A stretch of 64,000 nucleotides of DNA from Tamlana sp. I1 (GTDB taxonomy: Bacteria; Bacteroidota; Bacteroidia; Flavobacteriales; Flavobacteriaceae): assembly GCF_015355625.1 (NCBI RefSeq), contig NZ_JACLAF010000017.1, positions 33,608 through 97,607 of the forward strand, given 5' to 3'. Positions 26,819 to 35,199 of this stretch are shown here, piece by piece. The notes beneath the pieces were generated by a model. It saw only the letters and a program-made list of their open reading frames with translations. It ran no database searches and had not been told where the DNA came from. The position numbers and the translations under genes are program-made. Within the stretch, counting starts at the first letter, position 1; every line of letters begins with the position of its first letter.

Positions 26819-27862
26819 ATGTATATAAAAAAGATACTTTTAGCCATTGTTGGTTTAGGACTTATTGCAGCAGGATTTTTTGCGAATTTTGTTTATAAAG
26901 CCATGTTAAAACCTAATACAGCTTTTAATAATGAATCGGCTTTCATTTTTATTCCAACCGGATCAAACTATCAATATGTTAGAAATGAGTTAGAGCCTTT
27001 ATTAAACGATATCGAAGCTTTTGATGCATTGGCAAAACAAAAAGAATACATCACACACATAAAGGCAGGACGTTTTGAAATTAAAAAAGGGATGAGTAAT
27101 AACGATATTATTAATTCCATTAGAAGTAAAAACTTGCCCATTCGTGTCTCTTTTAACAATCAAGAGAGTCTTGAAAAATTAGCAGGGCGCATTTCCGATC
27201 AAATTGAAGCCGATAGTTTGTCGTTAATAAAAGCGATGACAGATACATCATTTCTAAAAGCAAATCATTTTACTAGGGCATCAGCACTTGGTATGTATGT
27301 GCCTAATAGTTATGAGTTTTTCTGGAATACTTCAGCAAAAGACTTTAGAGAAAGAATGCTAAAAGAAAATAAGGCTTTTTGGAATACTTCTAGACTTGAT
27401 AAAGCAAAAGCCATAGGTTTAACACCAGAAGAAGTTATTACTTTGGCTTCTATTGTTCATGAAGAATCTAAGCAAGCATCAGAATTGCCTAGAATTGCAG
27501 GAGTTTATATGAATAGATTAAAAATTGGTATGCCATTACAAGCAGATCCTACGCTTAAATTTGCAGCTTACCAACTTCCAGAATATCAAGGTACTGTTAT
27601 AAAGCGTGTTTTAAATGTTCATAAGGAAATTGATTCGCCATATAACACCTATCAAAATCGAGGTTTACCTCCAGGATTAATTGCGATGCCTGATATTACG
27701 GCTATTGATGCGGTTTTAAATTATGAAAAACACAAATACCTCTATTTTGTTGCCGATGCTAAACGTTTAGGGTTTCATAAGTTTGCTAAAACTTTATCAC
27801 AACATAATGCTTATGCCGCCGAATATTGGCGCTATTTGTCTTCACAGGGCATTAGAAAGTAG
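26819..27862 (+). CDS. mltG: Endolytic murein transglycosylase MltG
   Basis: Inner-membrane lytic transglycosylase thought to end growing glycan strands. The 347-residue protein has one N-terminal transmembrane helix (about 5-27), a LysM-like subdomain, and the YceG domain with catalytic glutamate in ASIVHEESKQASELPRIAG, followed by MNRLKIGMPLQADPT and SPYNTYQNRGLPPGLIAMP. Third gene of the dapF operon, and it ends in a long hairpin. The pairing with dapF ties precursor synthesis to glycan processing. Confidence 0.95.
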   Translation: MYIKKILLAIVGLGLIAAGFFANFVYKAMLKPNTAFNNESAFIFIPTGSNYQYVRNELEPLLNDIEAFDALAKQKEYITHIKAGRFEIKKGMSNNDIINSIRSKNLPIRVSFNNQESLEKLAGRISDQIEADSLSLIKAMTDTSFLKANHFTRASALGMYVPNSYEFFWNTSAKDFRERMLKENKAFWNTSRLDKAKAIGLTPEEVITLASIVHEESKQASELPRIAGVYMNRLKIGMPLQADPTLKFAAYQLPEYQGTVIKRVLNVHKEIDSPYNTYQNRGLPPGLIAMPDITAIDAVLNYEKHKYLYFVADAKRLGFHKFAKTLSQHNAYAAEYWRYLSSQGIRK

Positions 27863-27895
27863 TTTTACATCATTGCATTATACAGTGCAGTATTT

Positions 27896-27949
27896 AAATT
27901 CTCATGTTTTATCTAGCACGAAAGTAGTTAATAAAACATGAGAATTTTT
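27896..27949 (+). terminator. Terminator of the dapF-GNAT-mltG operon
   Basis: Seventeen perfectly paired bases (27896-27912 with 27931-27947) enclose an 18-nt loop and run into TTTTTG. The stem is AT-rich but long. Confidence 0.7.
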
Positions 27950-28440
27950 GTTTACTTCCGACACGCCATGTCGCATAAATTTGTTTAAATCTAAGCTAAC
28001 TTTGTTAAGTAGTTTGAGATTTTAAGCAGAAAAATGCGTTTAAAACGCTTTTCGCCATCAAAAAAAAGCATGCTTAGCAATAATAATTGTCAGTATTGGC
28101 ATAGAAATTGGTAAGAAGCTTAAGCTCTAAGCTAAAAGTTAGCGTGTAGACTTATTAAATGGTTTTGATGATTGATACCGTTTCATTTTCAAACATAATA
28201 AAAAGTTAAAAAGAACTTATGTTTTGATTATGAAACATTATAAATAGCTGTTTTTTAGCGGTTTGTATGTTGTTCGGTCTTTGTCTTAATACCATGTTAA
28301 ATAAGAGTATTTTAAGAGTTTTGGCAGTTTTATAATCTAAATTTAATGTAATAAAAAGGAATGTTTTAATAACAAAAACTTAATAGAAACCTGTGTATTT
28401 CGTCTATTGTTCAATAAAAAGAAACACATAATCGATTAAT
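27950..28440. other. About 490 bp without a recognised gene
   Basis: AT-rich sequence between two plus-strand units. Small palindromes are present (CGACA/TGTCG at 27959-27973; GCGTTT/AAACGC at 28036-28048), but none forms a convincing terminator or known RNA. It could hold a small RNA or a long regulatory leader; no evidence beyond its length. Confidence 0.35.
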
Positions 28441-28471
28441 TTTGAAGTTATTGAAAAAAAGCCTAATTTTG
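28441..28471 (+). promoter_or_regulatory. Promoter of the lysozyme-fold gene
   Basis: TTTG (28441-28444), 19 nt, then TAATTTTG (28464-28471): full Bacteroidota promoter. Transcription would begin near 28478, leaving either about 11 nt before the GTG at 28489 or about 53 nt before the ATG at 28531. Confidence 0.65.
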
Positions 28472-28530
28472 CAGGCTCAAATTTCAAGGTGGAAATTACA
28501 TTTAATAAACACCGAAAAAATTTAAAATGT

Positions 28531-29187
28531 ATGGTAAAAAATATTGGAAGTTATGGAATTCTTGCACTTACAATATCAACACTATTGTATTTCTCGTTTC
28601 AATCGAGCGAGGCTTTTGATTTAAGTAAATATTCAACTGAAGGGTTAGACTTAAATTATACAGTAAAATTGGACGCGATAGAGGATAATTCTACAGTTCA
28701 AAAGCACAACGAAGAAGTATTCACCCCGTATTTAGGAAAATCTTTTGTAGGCTTTAAAGAAGCATTAGCTTTTAAAGAGTCTCGAGGTAATTATTCTGTG
28801 GTTAATTCTTATGGTTACATGGGAAAATATCAATTTGGAAAAAATACTTTAAAACTGATTGGGATTAACGATCCTGCTGCGTTTTTAAAGAGTCCTAGAA
28901 TGCAGGAGAATGCTTTTGTAGCGAATACAGCTCGTAATAAGTGGATTTTAAGACGTGATATCAAGAACTATGTTGGAAAACGTATTAATGGTGTCTTAGT
29001 TACAGAATCTGGTATTTTAGCTGCAGCTCACTTAGCGGGTGCAGGAAGTGTAAAGAAGTACTTAAGAAGTTATGGTATTGATAACTTTGCAGACGGTTAC
29101 GGTACAACGGTTGGTTATTATATGAAACGTTTTTCAGGATATGATACGTCGTTTATTAAAGCCGATAGAAAAGCAAAAGCGATTTAG
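28531..29187 (+). CDS. Lysozyme-fold (transglycosylase-like) exported protein
   Basis: A 218-residue protein with an N-terminal hydrophobic helix (ILALTISTLLYFSFQ) acting as a signal or anchor. The second half has FKESRGNYSVVNSYGYMGKYQFG, where the E of KESRG and the downstream GYxGxYQFG resemble the catalytic start of SLT/lysozyme-like muramidases, followed by ILAAAHLAGAGSVKKYL. It is often labelled as a LysM or peptidoglycan-binding protein, though no LysM repeat is visible. The frame is open from a GTG at 28489; I prefer ATG 28531, which directly precedes the hydrophobic segment. Likely acts on peptidoglycan. Confidence 0.75.
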   Translation: MVKNIGSYGILALTISTLLYFSFQSSEAFDLSKYSTEGLDLNYTVKLDAIEDNSTVQKHNEEVFTPYLGKSFVGFKEALAFKESRGNYSVVNSYGYMGKYQFGKNTLKLIGINDPAAFLKSPRMQENAFVANTARNKWILRRDIKNYVGKRINGVLVTESGILAAAHLAGAGSVKKYLRSYGIDNFADGYGTTVGYYMKRFSGYDTSFIKADRKAKAI

Positions 29188-29190
29188 TAT

Positions 29191-29907
29191 TTAACTTTTA
29201 TGAATTATAAATAGGGTAGGTCTTTTATGAAGGTCTACCTTATTTTTTTTCCATTGATTTGCAGTTTGGGTTTTTATAAACTCGTTTGGCAATGTAATGT
29301 CGCAAGCCACACAAACATTGGTGTTGCTTTCTAAAATCGCAGATAAATCTTCAATCATTTTATTGTTTCGGTAAGGGGTTTCAATAAATAATTGCGATTG
29401 ATTTCGTTCAAACGAAAGGCGTTCTAAATATTTTATTTCTGCTTTACGTTCTCCTTTATCAATGGGTAAATAGCCGTTAAAAGCGAAGCTTTGCCCGTTC
29501 ATTCCAGAACTCATGAGTGCCATTAGAATGGAAGAAGGACCTACCAATGGTACAACCTTAATGTTTTTGTCGTGTGCAATTTTAACCACATCTGCGCCAG
29601 GATCGGCAACTCCAGGACAACCTGCTTCAGAGAGTAAACCAACATGAATCCCTCTTGAACAGGGTTCTAAAAAGTTTGGTAAATCGGTGGCTTCTGTGTA
29701 TTTGTTTAATACAAAAAGGTTTAACGAAGGTTGTGATTTTTCTGGGCAAATGCGCTTTATAAAGCGTCTTGCAGTTTTTTCATTTTCAACAATAAATGTA
29801 TCGGTTTGCTCAATAATTTGTTTTACCGTAACAGGTAAAACTTCCAACGGATCGTTATCGCCTAAAGTGGTTGGAATTAAATAAAGTTTACCGCTATGTG
29901 TTGTCAT
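29191..29907 (-). CDS. Tetrapyrrole-methylase-fold SAM methyltransferase (RsmI-like)
   Basis: A 238-residue protein of the RsmI group, which 2'-O-methylates C1402 of 16S rRNA. Motifs: KLYLIPTTLGDND at the start, LLSEAGCPGVADPGADVV (SAM-binding), VPLVGPSSILMALMSSGMNGQSFAFNGYLP and FIETPYRNNKMIEDL. It differs from E. coli RsmI by lacking the C-terminal extension, as usual in Bacteroidota where a longer RsmI also often exists elsewhere, so I do not assign the symbol. It is the last gene of dnaA-LMW phosphatase-methyltransferase; its 3' end contains the terminator of the convergent gene. Confidence 0.85.
   Translation of the reverse strand: MTTHSGKLYLIPTTLGDNDPLEVLPVTVKQIIEQTDTFIVENEKTARRFIKRICPEKSQPSLNLFVLNKYTEATDLPNFLEPCSRGIHVGLLSEAGCPGVADPGADVVKIAHDKNIKVVPLVGPSSILMALMSSGMNGQSFAFNGYLPIDKGERKAEIKYLERLSFERNQSQLFIETPYRNNKMIEDLSAILESNTNVCVACDITLPNEFIKTQTANQWKKNKVDLHKRPTLFIIHKS
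29213..29249 (+). terminator. Terminator of the lysozyme-fold gene, inside the convergent gene
   Basis: AGGGTAGGTCTT and AAGGTCTACCTT pair around a short loop and are followed by ATTTTTTTT on the plus strand. It lies about 25 nt beyond the plus-strand stop but within the last 20 codons of the minus-strand methyltransferase gene. Confidence 0.6.
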
Positions 29908-29908
29908 T

Positions 29909-30367
29909 TTATGAAGAAGTTAAATCTTGAGCTATTTTTGTACAGGCTTCATCTAGCATGTTGTATACATTTTGAAAGCCTTCATCGCCACCATAATAAG
30001 GGTCGGGAACATCGAAGTTTTTATTAGGATACACTTCATTTAAAATAAACTTTACTTTATTTTCATCCTCCTCATTTCTAGCTAATTTCAATACATTTTG
30101 GTAATTCGATTCATCCATCACATAGATAATATCGAATGTATCAAAATCTGAAACTTCAAATTGCCTGCCTTTTAAATTGGAAATGTTTAATCCGTGTTTT
30201 TTAGCAACGGCCACCGAGCGTTTGTCGGGAGCTGAACCAATATGATAACTTGCCGTTCCTGCAGAATCTACTTGAAAATCTTCGGCTGGAAGTTTTGACT
30301 TTAAAATACCTTCAGCTAGGGGTGAACGACAAATGTTTCCCAAGCATACCATTAAAATTTTAGTCAT
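29909..30367 (-). CDS. Low-molecular-weight protein-tyrosine phosphatase
   Basis: A 152-residue cytoplasmic phosphatase with the P-loop C(x)5R motif at the N-terminus (MVCLGNICRSPLAEG, nucleophile C8) and the general-acid aspartate in DVPDPYYGGDEGF. In bacteria such enzymes often counter tyrosine kinases of polysaccharide export or act on arginine phosphate. Here it sits between dnaA and the methyltransferase gene with one base between stop and start, so it is co-transcribed with housekeeping genes. No kinase gene is nearby. Confidence 0.93.
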   Translation of the reverse strand: MTKILMVCLGNICRSPLAEGILKSKLPAEDFQVDSAGTASYHIGSAPDKRSVAVAKKHGLNISNLKGRQFEVSDFDTFDIIYVMDESNYQNVLKLARNEEDENKVKFILNEVYPNKNFDVPDPYYGGDEGFQNVYNMLDEACTKIAQDLTSS

Positions 30368-30378
30368 GGCTAAATGTT

Positions 30379-31806
30379 TTAAACAGAAAGTTTTTTGGTA
30401 ATGTCTTCAACATATTTTCTAAACTGTTTGTCTGTTGAAGATAGGTTGTGAACCGTTTTACAAGCGTGTAAAACTGTAGCGTGATCTCTTTTTCCAATTT
30501 GCGAACCAATACTAGCTAAAGAAGCTTTTGTGAATTTTTTAGCAAAAAACATGGCTAATTGTCTGGCTTGTACAATGTGGCGTTTTCTGGTTTTAGATTG
30601 TAGTGTGTCGATGTCCATTTGGAAATAATCGGAAACTACTTTTTGGATATAATCTATAGAAACTTCGCGTTTGGTGTTCTTAACGAATTTTTCAACAATC
30701 ACTTTTGCTAAATCAATTGTGATTTCTTTTTTGTTGAAAGATGATTGGGCAATTAACGAAATTATGGCGCCTTCTAATTCTCGAACATTCGATTTGATGT
30801 TTTTAGCAACATAATCAATAATATCTTCAGGCATTTCAACGCCATCACGATAGAGTTTGTTCTTTAATATAGAGACTCGAGTTTCAAAATCTGGATTTTG
30901 TAATTCGGCAGATAAACCCCATTTAAAACGTGAAAGCAAACGTTGTTCGATATCTTGCATATCAACAGGTGCTTTATCACTTGTTAAAATAACTTGTTTT
31001 CCATTTTGATGTAAATGGTTGAATATATGAAAGAATACATCTTGAGTTCCTGTTTTCCCCGAAAGGAATTGCACGTCGTCAATAATAAGAACATCGATAA
31101 TTTGATAAAAATGAATAAAATCATTTCTATTATTCTTTTTCACAGCGTCTATATATTGTTGCGTAAATTTTTCAGCAGAAATATATAAAACTGTTTTTTC
31201 TGGATATTTGTCTTTTATGTCTACGCCAATAGCATGCGCTAAGTGCGTTTTTCCTAAACCAACACCACCAAAAATTAATAGAGGGTTGAAGGATGTTCCT
31301 CCTGGTTTGGCAGCAACGGCTAATCCAGCACTTCGTGCTAAACGGTTAGAATCACCTTCAAGGAAATTCTCAAAACTGTAATTCGGATTTAGTTGCGATT
31401 CTATCTTTACATTTCTAATGCCTGGAATTACAAACGGATTGCGTAATTCAGGGCTTTTATTATTTAAAGGAATATCAACATTTTGCGATTTCACAGCAGA
31501 ACGGTTTGAACTCGGAATTTTTTCGGTAAAAGGTTGTTTGTTGCCATAGGTGTTTTCCATTCTAATAATGTACACCAGTTTGGCGGTTTCTCCTAACTCC
31601 TTTGTAAGTGATACTTTTAGGATTTTTACATAATGTTCTTCAAGCCATTCGTAAAAGAATTTACTAGGTACTTGAATGCTTAATGCAGTGTCTGTTAATT
31701 TGACTGCGACAATTGGTTCAAACCATGTTTTGTATGCTTGCGGTTGAATATTATCCTTTATGAATTCTAGACAGTTATTCCATACCGATTGCGCAGTTAC
31801 ACTCAT
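30379..31806 (-). CDS. dnaA: Chromosomal replication initiator DnaA
   Basis: A 475-residue AAA+ protein that opens the replication origin. Domain I (1-90, SVWNNCLEFIKDNI), linker, AAA+ domain III with Walker A GGVGLGKTH and Walker B VLIIDDVQFLSG, and DNA-binding domain IV with the signature GKRDHATVLHACKT near the C-terminus. It heads an operon with the phosphatase and RsmI-like genes. The 190-bp upstream region shows no cluster of DnaA boxes (TTATCCACA), and the neighbours are not dnaN/recF/gyrB, so the origin is probably elsewhere. Confidence 0.98.
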   Translation of the reverse strand: MSVTAQSVWNNCLEFIKDNIQPQAYKTWFEPIVAVKLTDTALSIQVPSKFFYEWLEEHYVKILKVSLTKELGETAKLVYIIRMENTYGNKQPFTEKIPSSNRSAVKSQNVDIPLNNKSPELRNPFVIPGIRNVKIESQLNPNYSFENFLEGDSNRLARSAGLAVAAKPGGTSFNPLLIFGGVGLGKTHLAHAIGVDIKDKYPEKTVLYISAEKFTQQYIDAVKKNNRNDFIHFYQIIDVLIIDDVQFLSGKTGTQDVFFHIFNHLHQNGKQVILTSDKAPVDMQDIEQRLLSRFKWGLSAELQNPDFETRVSILKNKLYRDGVEMPEDIIDYVAKNIKSNVRELEGAIISLIAQSSFNKKEITIDLAKVIVEKFVKNTKREVSIDYIQKVVSDYFQMDIDTLQSKTRKRHIVQARQLAMFFAKKFTKASLASIGSQIGKRDHATVLHACKTVHNLSSTDKQFRKYVEDITKKLSV

Positions 31807-31997
31807 TTTTTATTATATAGATTTTATTTGTTAGTTTAGAAATCAGCGAAAAAAACGACCTTTCGCTCCCCTTTTATAGCGAGGCAAATATGTGAACAAA
31901 AATCTTAAAAAAAAAATGAAATACTATTGAATATTTAGATTTTTTTCCCCATGTTTAACCTCTAGCCGAAACTACAAAAAAATATCCAATTATACTT

Positions 31998-32396
31998 ATG
32001 AAATTCGATGAAATACAAATAAGAGTTCGATATGGTGAAACCGACCAAATGGGGGTTGTTTATCATGGAAACTACGCGTTATACCTTGAAATGGGGCGTA
32101 TTGAGTGGCTTCGTAAGATTGGAGTTTCTTATAAAAAAATGGAAGAAGATGGTGTGATGCTCCCAGTTGTTTCTATGAGCTTAAACTATAAAAAATCAGC
32201 AGGTTATGATGATGTAATTAATGTTAAAACACAACTAAACAGTATACCAACGGTTAAGATTGAATTTGACTACGAAATCACCAATGAAAAAGGTGAAATT
32301 TTAACAACTGCAAATACGATTTTAGTTTTTATAGACAAAAAAACAAATCGTCCCACAAGACCACCAAAATACATTTTAGATGCCTTAAAACTTTAG
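31998..32396 (+). CDS. Acyl-CoA thioesterase, YbgC/4HBT hot-dog family
   Basis: A 132-residue hot-dog-fold enzyme. The catalytic motif is ETDQMGVVYHGNYALYLEMGRIEWLR, with the Asp of TDQMG as in YbgC and 4-hydroxybenzoyl-CoA thioesterases. Likely hydrolyses short- or medium-chain acyl-CoA in the cytoplasm. It is divergent from dnaA, and its stop is one base from the stop of the convergent yigZ. Confidence 0.9.
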   Translation: MKFDEIQIRVRYGETDQMGVVYHGNYALYLEMGRIEWLRKIGVSYKKMEEDGVMLPVVSMSLNYKKSAGYDDVINVKTQLNSIPTVKIEFDYEITNEKGEILTTANTILVFIDKKTNRPTRPPKYILDALKL

Positions 32397-32397
32397 T

Positions 32398-33006
32398 TTA
32401 AAGCGCTTTGATTTTTATTTCGTAAAGATGATTGAAAATATCGAAAATTGATGCGGAATCTTTTTTTCTAACCGAAATTGTAATTTGGCAATCCATTTCC
32501 AGTTTTTGATGGATGATTTTTAATTTTTTTTCTTTAATGATACGCATTACCGTATTCATGTTTTTGTAATCAAATGAAATTAGATAATCAATATTGATGG
32601 TTTTTTTAATAATTTTTGAAGCTTCTAAGGTCAGTTGTGCTGAAGTTTTATAGGCATTTATTAAACCACCAACGCCTAATTTAACACCGCCAAAATAACG
32701 CACTACAACAATTAATATGTTGGTGACTTCAAAAGATTGAATCTGTCCGTAAATTGGCATACCCGCAGAATTGCTTGGTTCGCCGTCGTCGTTAGCCCGA
32801 TAGGCAATGGTTTCGGTTCCTAATTGGTAGGCGTAGCACCAATGCCTTGCCGAATGGTGTTCTTTTTTTAAAAGGTCTAGGTGGGTTTTTACATCTTCTT
32901 CGGTTTTTACTGGAAAAGCATAGCCGAAAAATTTGCTGTTTTTGTCCTTAAACAAGGTTGGTTCAGGACTAGTTTCAATGGTTTTGTATGTGTCTTTTTC
33001 TGCCAA
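32398..33006 (-). CDS. YigZ/IMPACT family protein
   Basis: A 202-residue protein with the UPF0029 N-terminal domain (HHSARHWCYAYQLG... YRANDDGEPSNSAGMPIYGQI... VRYFGGVKLGVGGLI) and a C-terminal ferredoxin-like DUF1949 half. IMPACT proteins modulate Gcn2 in eukaryotes; the bacterial role is unclear. No ATG is available: the frame is closed by a stop just upstream, and TTG at 33006 is the only possible start placing the domain correctly. Fourth and last gene of the operon from 35199, 9 nt after the HAD gene. Confidence 0.9.
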   Translation of the reverse strand: MAEKDTYKTIETSPEPTLFKDKNSKFFGYAFPVKTEEDVKTHLDLLKKEHHSARHWCYAYQLGTETIAYRANDDGEPSNSAGMPIYGQIQSFEVTNILIVVVRYFGGVKLGVGGLINAYKTSAQLTLEASKIIKKTINIDYLISFDYKNMNTVMRIIKEKKLKIIHQKLEMDCQITISVRKKDSASIFDIFNHLYEIKIKAL

Positions 33007-33015
33007 ATATGCTGT

Positions 33016-33627
33016 TTAAAAGAGATTACTTTTTGTTTCAAACAATGTAGAAACGTCTTCCGTTTCAGGATTAATGTGCCAAGTTTTAATTTTTAGCGCA
33101 TTTGCACTTATAATATTTTCTTTATTGTCGTCTATAAAAAGGCATTCTTCAGGAATAAGTTTATTTTCTTTTAAAACAAATTCGAAAATATCATAATTCG
33201 GTTTTGCTAAATGAATTTCATGAGATAGGTAAAACTTATCAAAGCATTTTTTGAAATCATCAAAGAAATTCACATTCTGTTTGATGTAATCAATGTGAAG
33301 TTCGTTCGTGTTGCTTAATAATATGAGTTTGTATTTCCCAGATGCTTTTAAGGTTTGTAAAAACTCTAAACGGTGCTTCGGAAAATGTTTTAACATCGCG
33401 TTCCAAACATCAATAATGTCTTCTTTTGAAAGCTTCGGAAAATTTTCAGCATAAAAATCTAAAAATTCAGCTGTTGAAATTAAACCTTGTTCGTAAAAAC
33501 TATTAAATGCGGTTATTTCTTCAGAAAAAGAATCGATTTCTAAAACTTCAAAAGCATTTTTTTTAGCGCCTTCAATGTCTAAGTTGATAAATACATTGCC
33601 GAAATCGAATATGAGGGTTTTAATCAT
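33016..33627 (-). CDS. HAD-family (subfamily IA) phosphatase
   Basis: A 203-residue HAD hydrolase with motif I FDFGNVFINLD (nucleophile Asp about 8), motif II LILLSNTNELH, and motif III/IV around KPNYDIFEF and CLFIDDNKENIISA. The GNV form of motif I is that of the YihX/epoxide-hydrolase-like branch. In many bacteria a HAD phosphatase beside ribD supplies the missing dephosphorylation step of riboflavin synthesis; here it overlaps ribD by 8 nt, so that role is plausible but not proven. Confidence 0.88.
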   Translation of the reverse strand: MIKTLIFDFGNVFINLDIEGAKKNAFEVLEIDSFSEEITAFNSFYEQGLISTAEFLDFYAENFPKLSKEDIIDVWNAMLKHFPKHRLEFLQTLKASGKYKLILLSNTNELHIDYIKQNVNFFDDFKKCFDKFYLSHEIHLAKPNYDIFEFVLKENKLIPEECLFIDDNKENIISANALKIKTWHINPETEDVSTLFETKSNLF

Positions 33628-34741
33628 TTTTGTAAATCTTTAGAATGTCTGTTTTTATTTTTTCTTCTGAAATTAATACGCCTGAAAACTCAGGGGCTTT
33701 TGTGCCTGTTTTGAAGCTTACTTGTCCTGTAAAAACTCGTGCTTCATCCCAAAGGTTTTCATCAATAAAGGTTTGCAATGTTTTGGCACCACCTTCAATA
33801 ATAATCGAGTTGATGTTTTTTTGGAATGCTATGTCGCAAATTTGCTTTGCAATAGCGGTTTTTAATTCCCAATTTATATACTCGGTCTTCAGTCCCCGGT
33901 CTTCTGTCATTGGTCTCCCGTCCTCAATTTCCCGTCTCCAGTCTCTCGTCTTCTGTCTTTTCTCATCCGTCTCCTGTCTCTCGTCTCCCGTTCGCTCACT
34001 TATTACAATAGTCTCACCAGATTCATCAAAAACCATAAAGTTTTTGGAGAGTTTTTTATTTCTATCTAACACAATTCGGATAGGGTTTTTTCCAATCCAA
34101 TCTCTTGCCGTTAAACTAGGATTATCTTCTAAAACGGTATTTGTGCCAACTAGTATAGCTTGTTCTTCGGTACGCCATTTATGCACCAATTGTCTAGAAT
34201 AGCTGTTTGTAATCCAAACGGGTTTTTGTTCGTCTTTTTCCTCTGGAGATAAATAGCCGTTTTCGGTTTCGGCCCATTTTAATATAATATACGGACGTTT
34301 TTTATTATGAAAGGTAAAAAAGCGTTTGTGGTGATTTTTACAGGCTTCTTCTAAAACACCAACTGTAACATTACATCCTGCGTTTTTCAATTTGGCAATG
34401 CCTTTTCCTGCGACTTTTTCGTTATCATCAATACAGCCAATCACTACATTTGGGATTTGATGTTTAATGATTAAATCGCTGCAAGGTGGTGTTTTACCAT
34501 AGTGCGAGCAAGGTTCTAGAGTTACGTAAATAGTTGCTTCTTTTAATAAGTCTCTATTAGTAACACTGTTTATTGCGTTTACTTCGGCGTGATTTCCGCC
34601 AAAATCACTTGTAAAACCTTCGCCTATAATTTTATTATTATGCACAATTACAGCGCCAACCGTGGGGTTAGGGCGTGTGGTTCCCAAGCCGTTTTTGGCA
34701 ATTTCTAAACAACGTTTTATGTAGTGCTCTTGAGTGTTCAA
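33620..34741 (-). CDS. ribD: Bifunctional riboflavin deaminase/reductase RibD with a repeat insertion
   Basis: A 373-residue enzyme for the second and third steps of riboflavin synthesis. The deaminase domain has H51 and E53 (HAEVNAI) and zinc cysteines C78 and C87 (PCSHYGKTPPC); the reductase domain has LKWAETENGYL, GTNTVLEDNPSLTAR and IIEGGAKTLQTF. Start: only TTG at 34741 fits, 2 nt after the LEA gene. Residues 249-286 are an extra, highly charged block (DERQETDEKRQKTRD and on) encoded by sixteen 7-bp repeats. It falls in a loop of the reductase domain, so the enzyme may well remain active. Confidence 0.94.
   Translation of the reverse strand: MNTQEHYIKRCLEIAKNGLGTTRPNPTVGAVIVHNNKIIGEGFTSDFGGNHAEVNAINSVTNRDLLKEATIYVTLEPCSHYGKTPPCSDLIIKHQIPNVVIGCIDDNEKVAGKGIAKLKNAGCNVTVGVLEEACKNHHKRFFTFHNKKRPYIILKWAETENGYLSPEEKDEQKPVWITNSYSRQLVHKWRTEEQAILVGTNTVLEDNPSLTARDWIGKNPIRIVLDRNKKLSKNFMVFDESGETIVISERTGDERQETDEKRQKTRDWRREIEDGRPMTEDRGLKTEYINWELKTAIAKQICDIAFQKNINSIIIEGGAKTLQTFIDENLWDEARVFTGQVSFKTGTKAPEFSGVLISEEKIKTDILKIYKND
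33885..33996. repeat. Sixteen 7-bp tandem repeats (GTCTYCN) inside ribD
   Basis: Read on the plus strand the bases fall into consecutive heptamers such as GTCTTCA, GTCTCCC, GTCTCTC and GTCTTCT; at least 12 of 16 start GTC and most fit GTCTYCN. Three heptamers make 21 nt, so the encoded peptide repeats every 7 residues and the frame survives changes of three units. Base composition is clearly richer in C/G than the surrounding gene, indicating a later insertion or expansion. Confidence 0.9.
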
Positions 34742-34743
34742 GC

Positions 34744-35199
34744 TTATAAGTTGATTTTAATTTCCTCAGATTTATCAATAACATAAGTTTTAGAAATCCC
34801 TAAAACTTTATAAACTATTTCTCCTTTATACTGCACGTTTATAGTTTTTGACATAAAACTATCTATTAAACCAACTAAGTTTTTTGTGTTTATTAAACTA
34901 TCTGTTGGAATTTTAGAGGTTAAAGCTATCGAAAACTCTTTTTTAGCAGGTACTTTATAGGTTTGGTTTTCAATCGTGGCAAGGTTCTTATTATTGACGA
35001 AAATTTTTAATTCGTTGGTGCTTAATTCACCATCAATATCATTCGGGTTAATAAATAAAGCGTCAGCGCTTAACGTGATAAATTCAGAATTGCTTTCTAA
35101 AACTTGAATGTTTTCAAGTCCTATAAATCGCGGTTGCTCTCTAACTGTACAATGTAACAGTGTTAGGCATATTGTTGATAAGATTATAAGGTTTTTCAT
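34744..35199 (-). CDS. LEA type 2-like lipoprotein
   Basis: A 151-residue lipoprotein: signal peptide with lipobox LTLLHC (Cys about 17), then one all-beta domain resembling the water-stress/LEA-2 (WHy) fold, with alternating hydrophobic strands (ITLSADALFINPNDIDGELSTNELKIFVNNKN and following). FINPN and the final VIDKSEEIKINL are typical. Function unknown; perhaps an envelope-stability factor. It is the first gene of the operon leading into ribD, though no functional link is evident. Confidence 0.75.
   Translation of the reverse strand: MKNLIILSTICLTLLHCTVREQPRFIGLENIQVLESNSEFITLSADALFINPNDIDGELSTNELKIFVNNKNLATIENQTYKVPAKKEFSIALTSKIPTDSLINTKNLVGLIDSFMSKTINVQYKGEIVYKVLGISKTYVIDKSEEIKINL

Noticed and set aside
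31807..31997. Replication origin next to dnaA
   Set aside because: No DnaA-box cluster or typical origin gene neighbours.
33885..33996. CRISPR array
   Set aside because: Units are 7 bp with no spacers; it is a tandem repeat inside a coding gene.
33645..34202. Plus-strand 185-codon frame opposite ribD
   Set aside because: It is Ser-rich shadow coding of ribD and of the GTCTYCN repeat; no promoter or homology.
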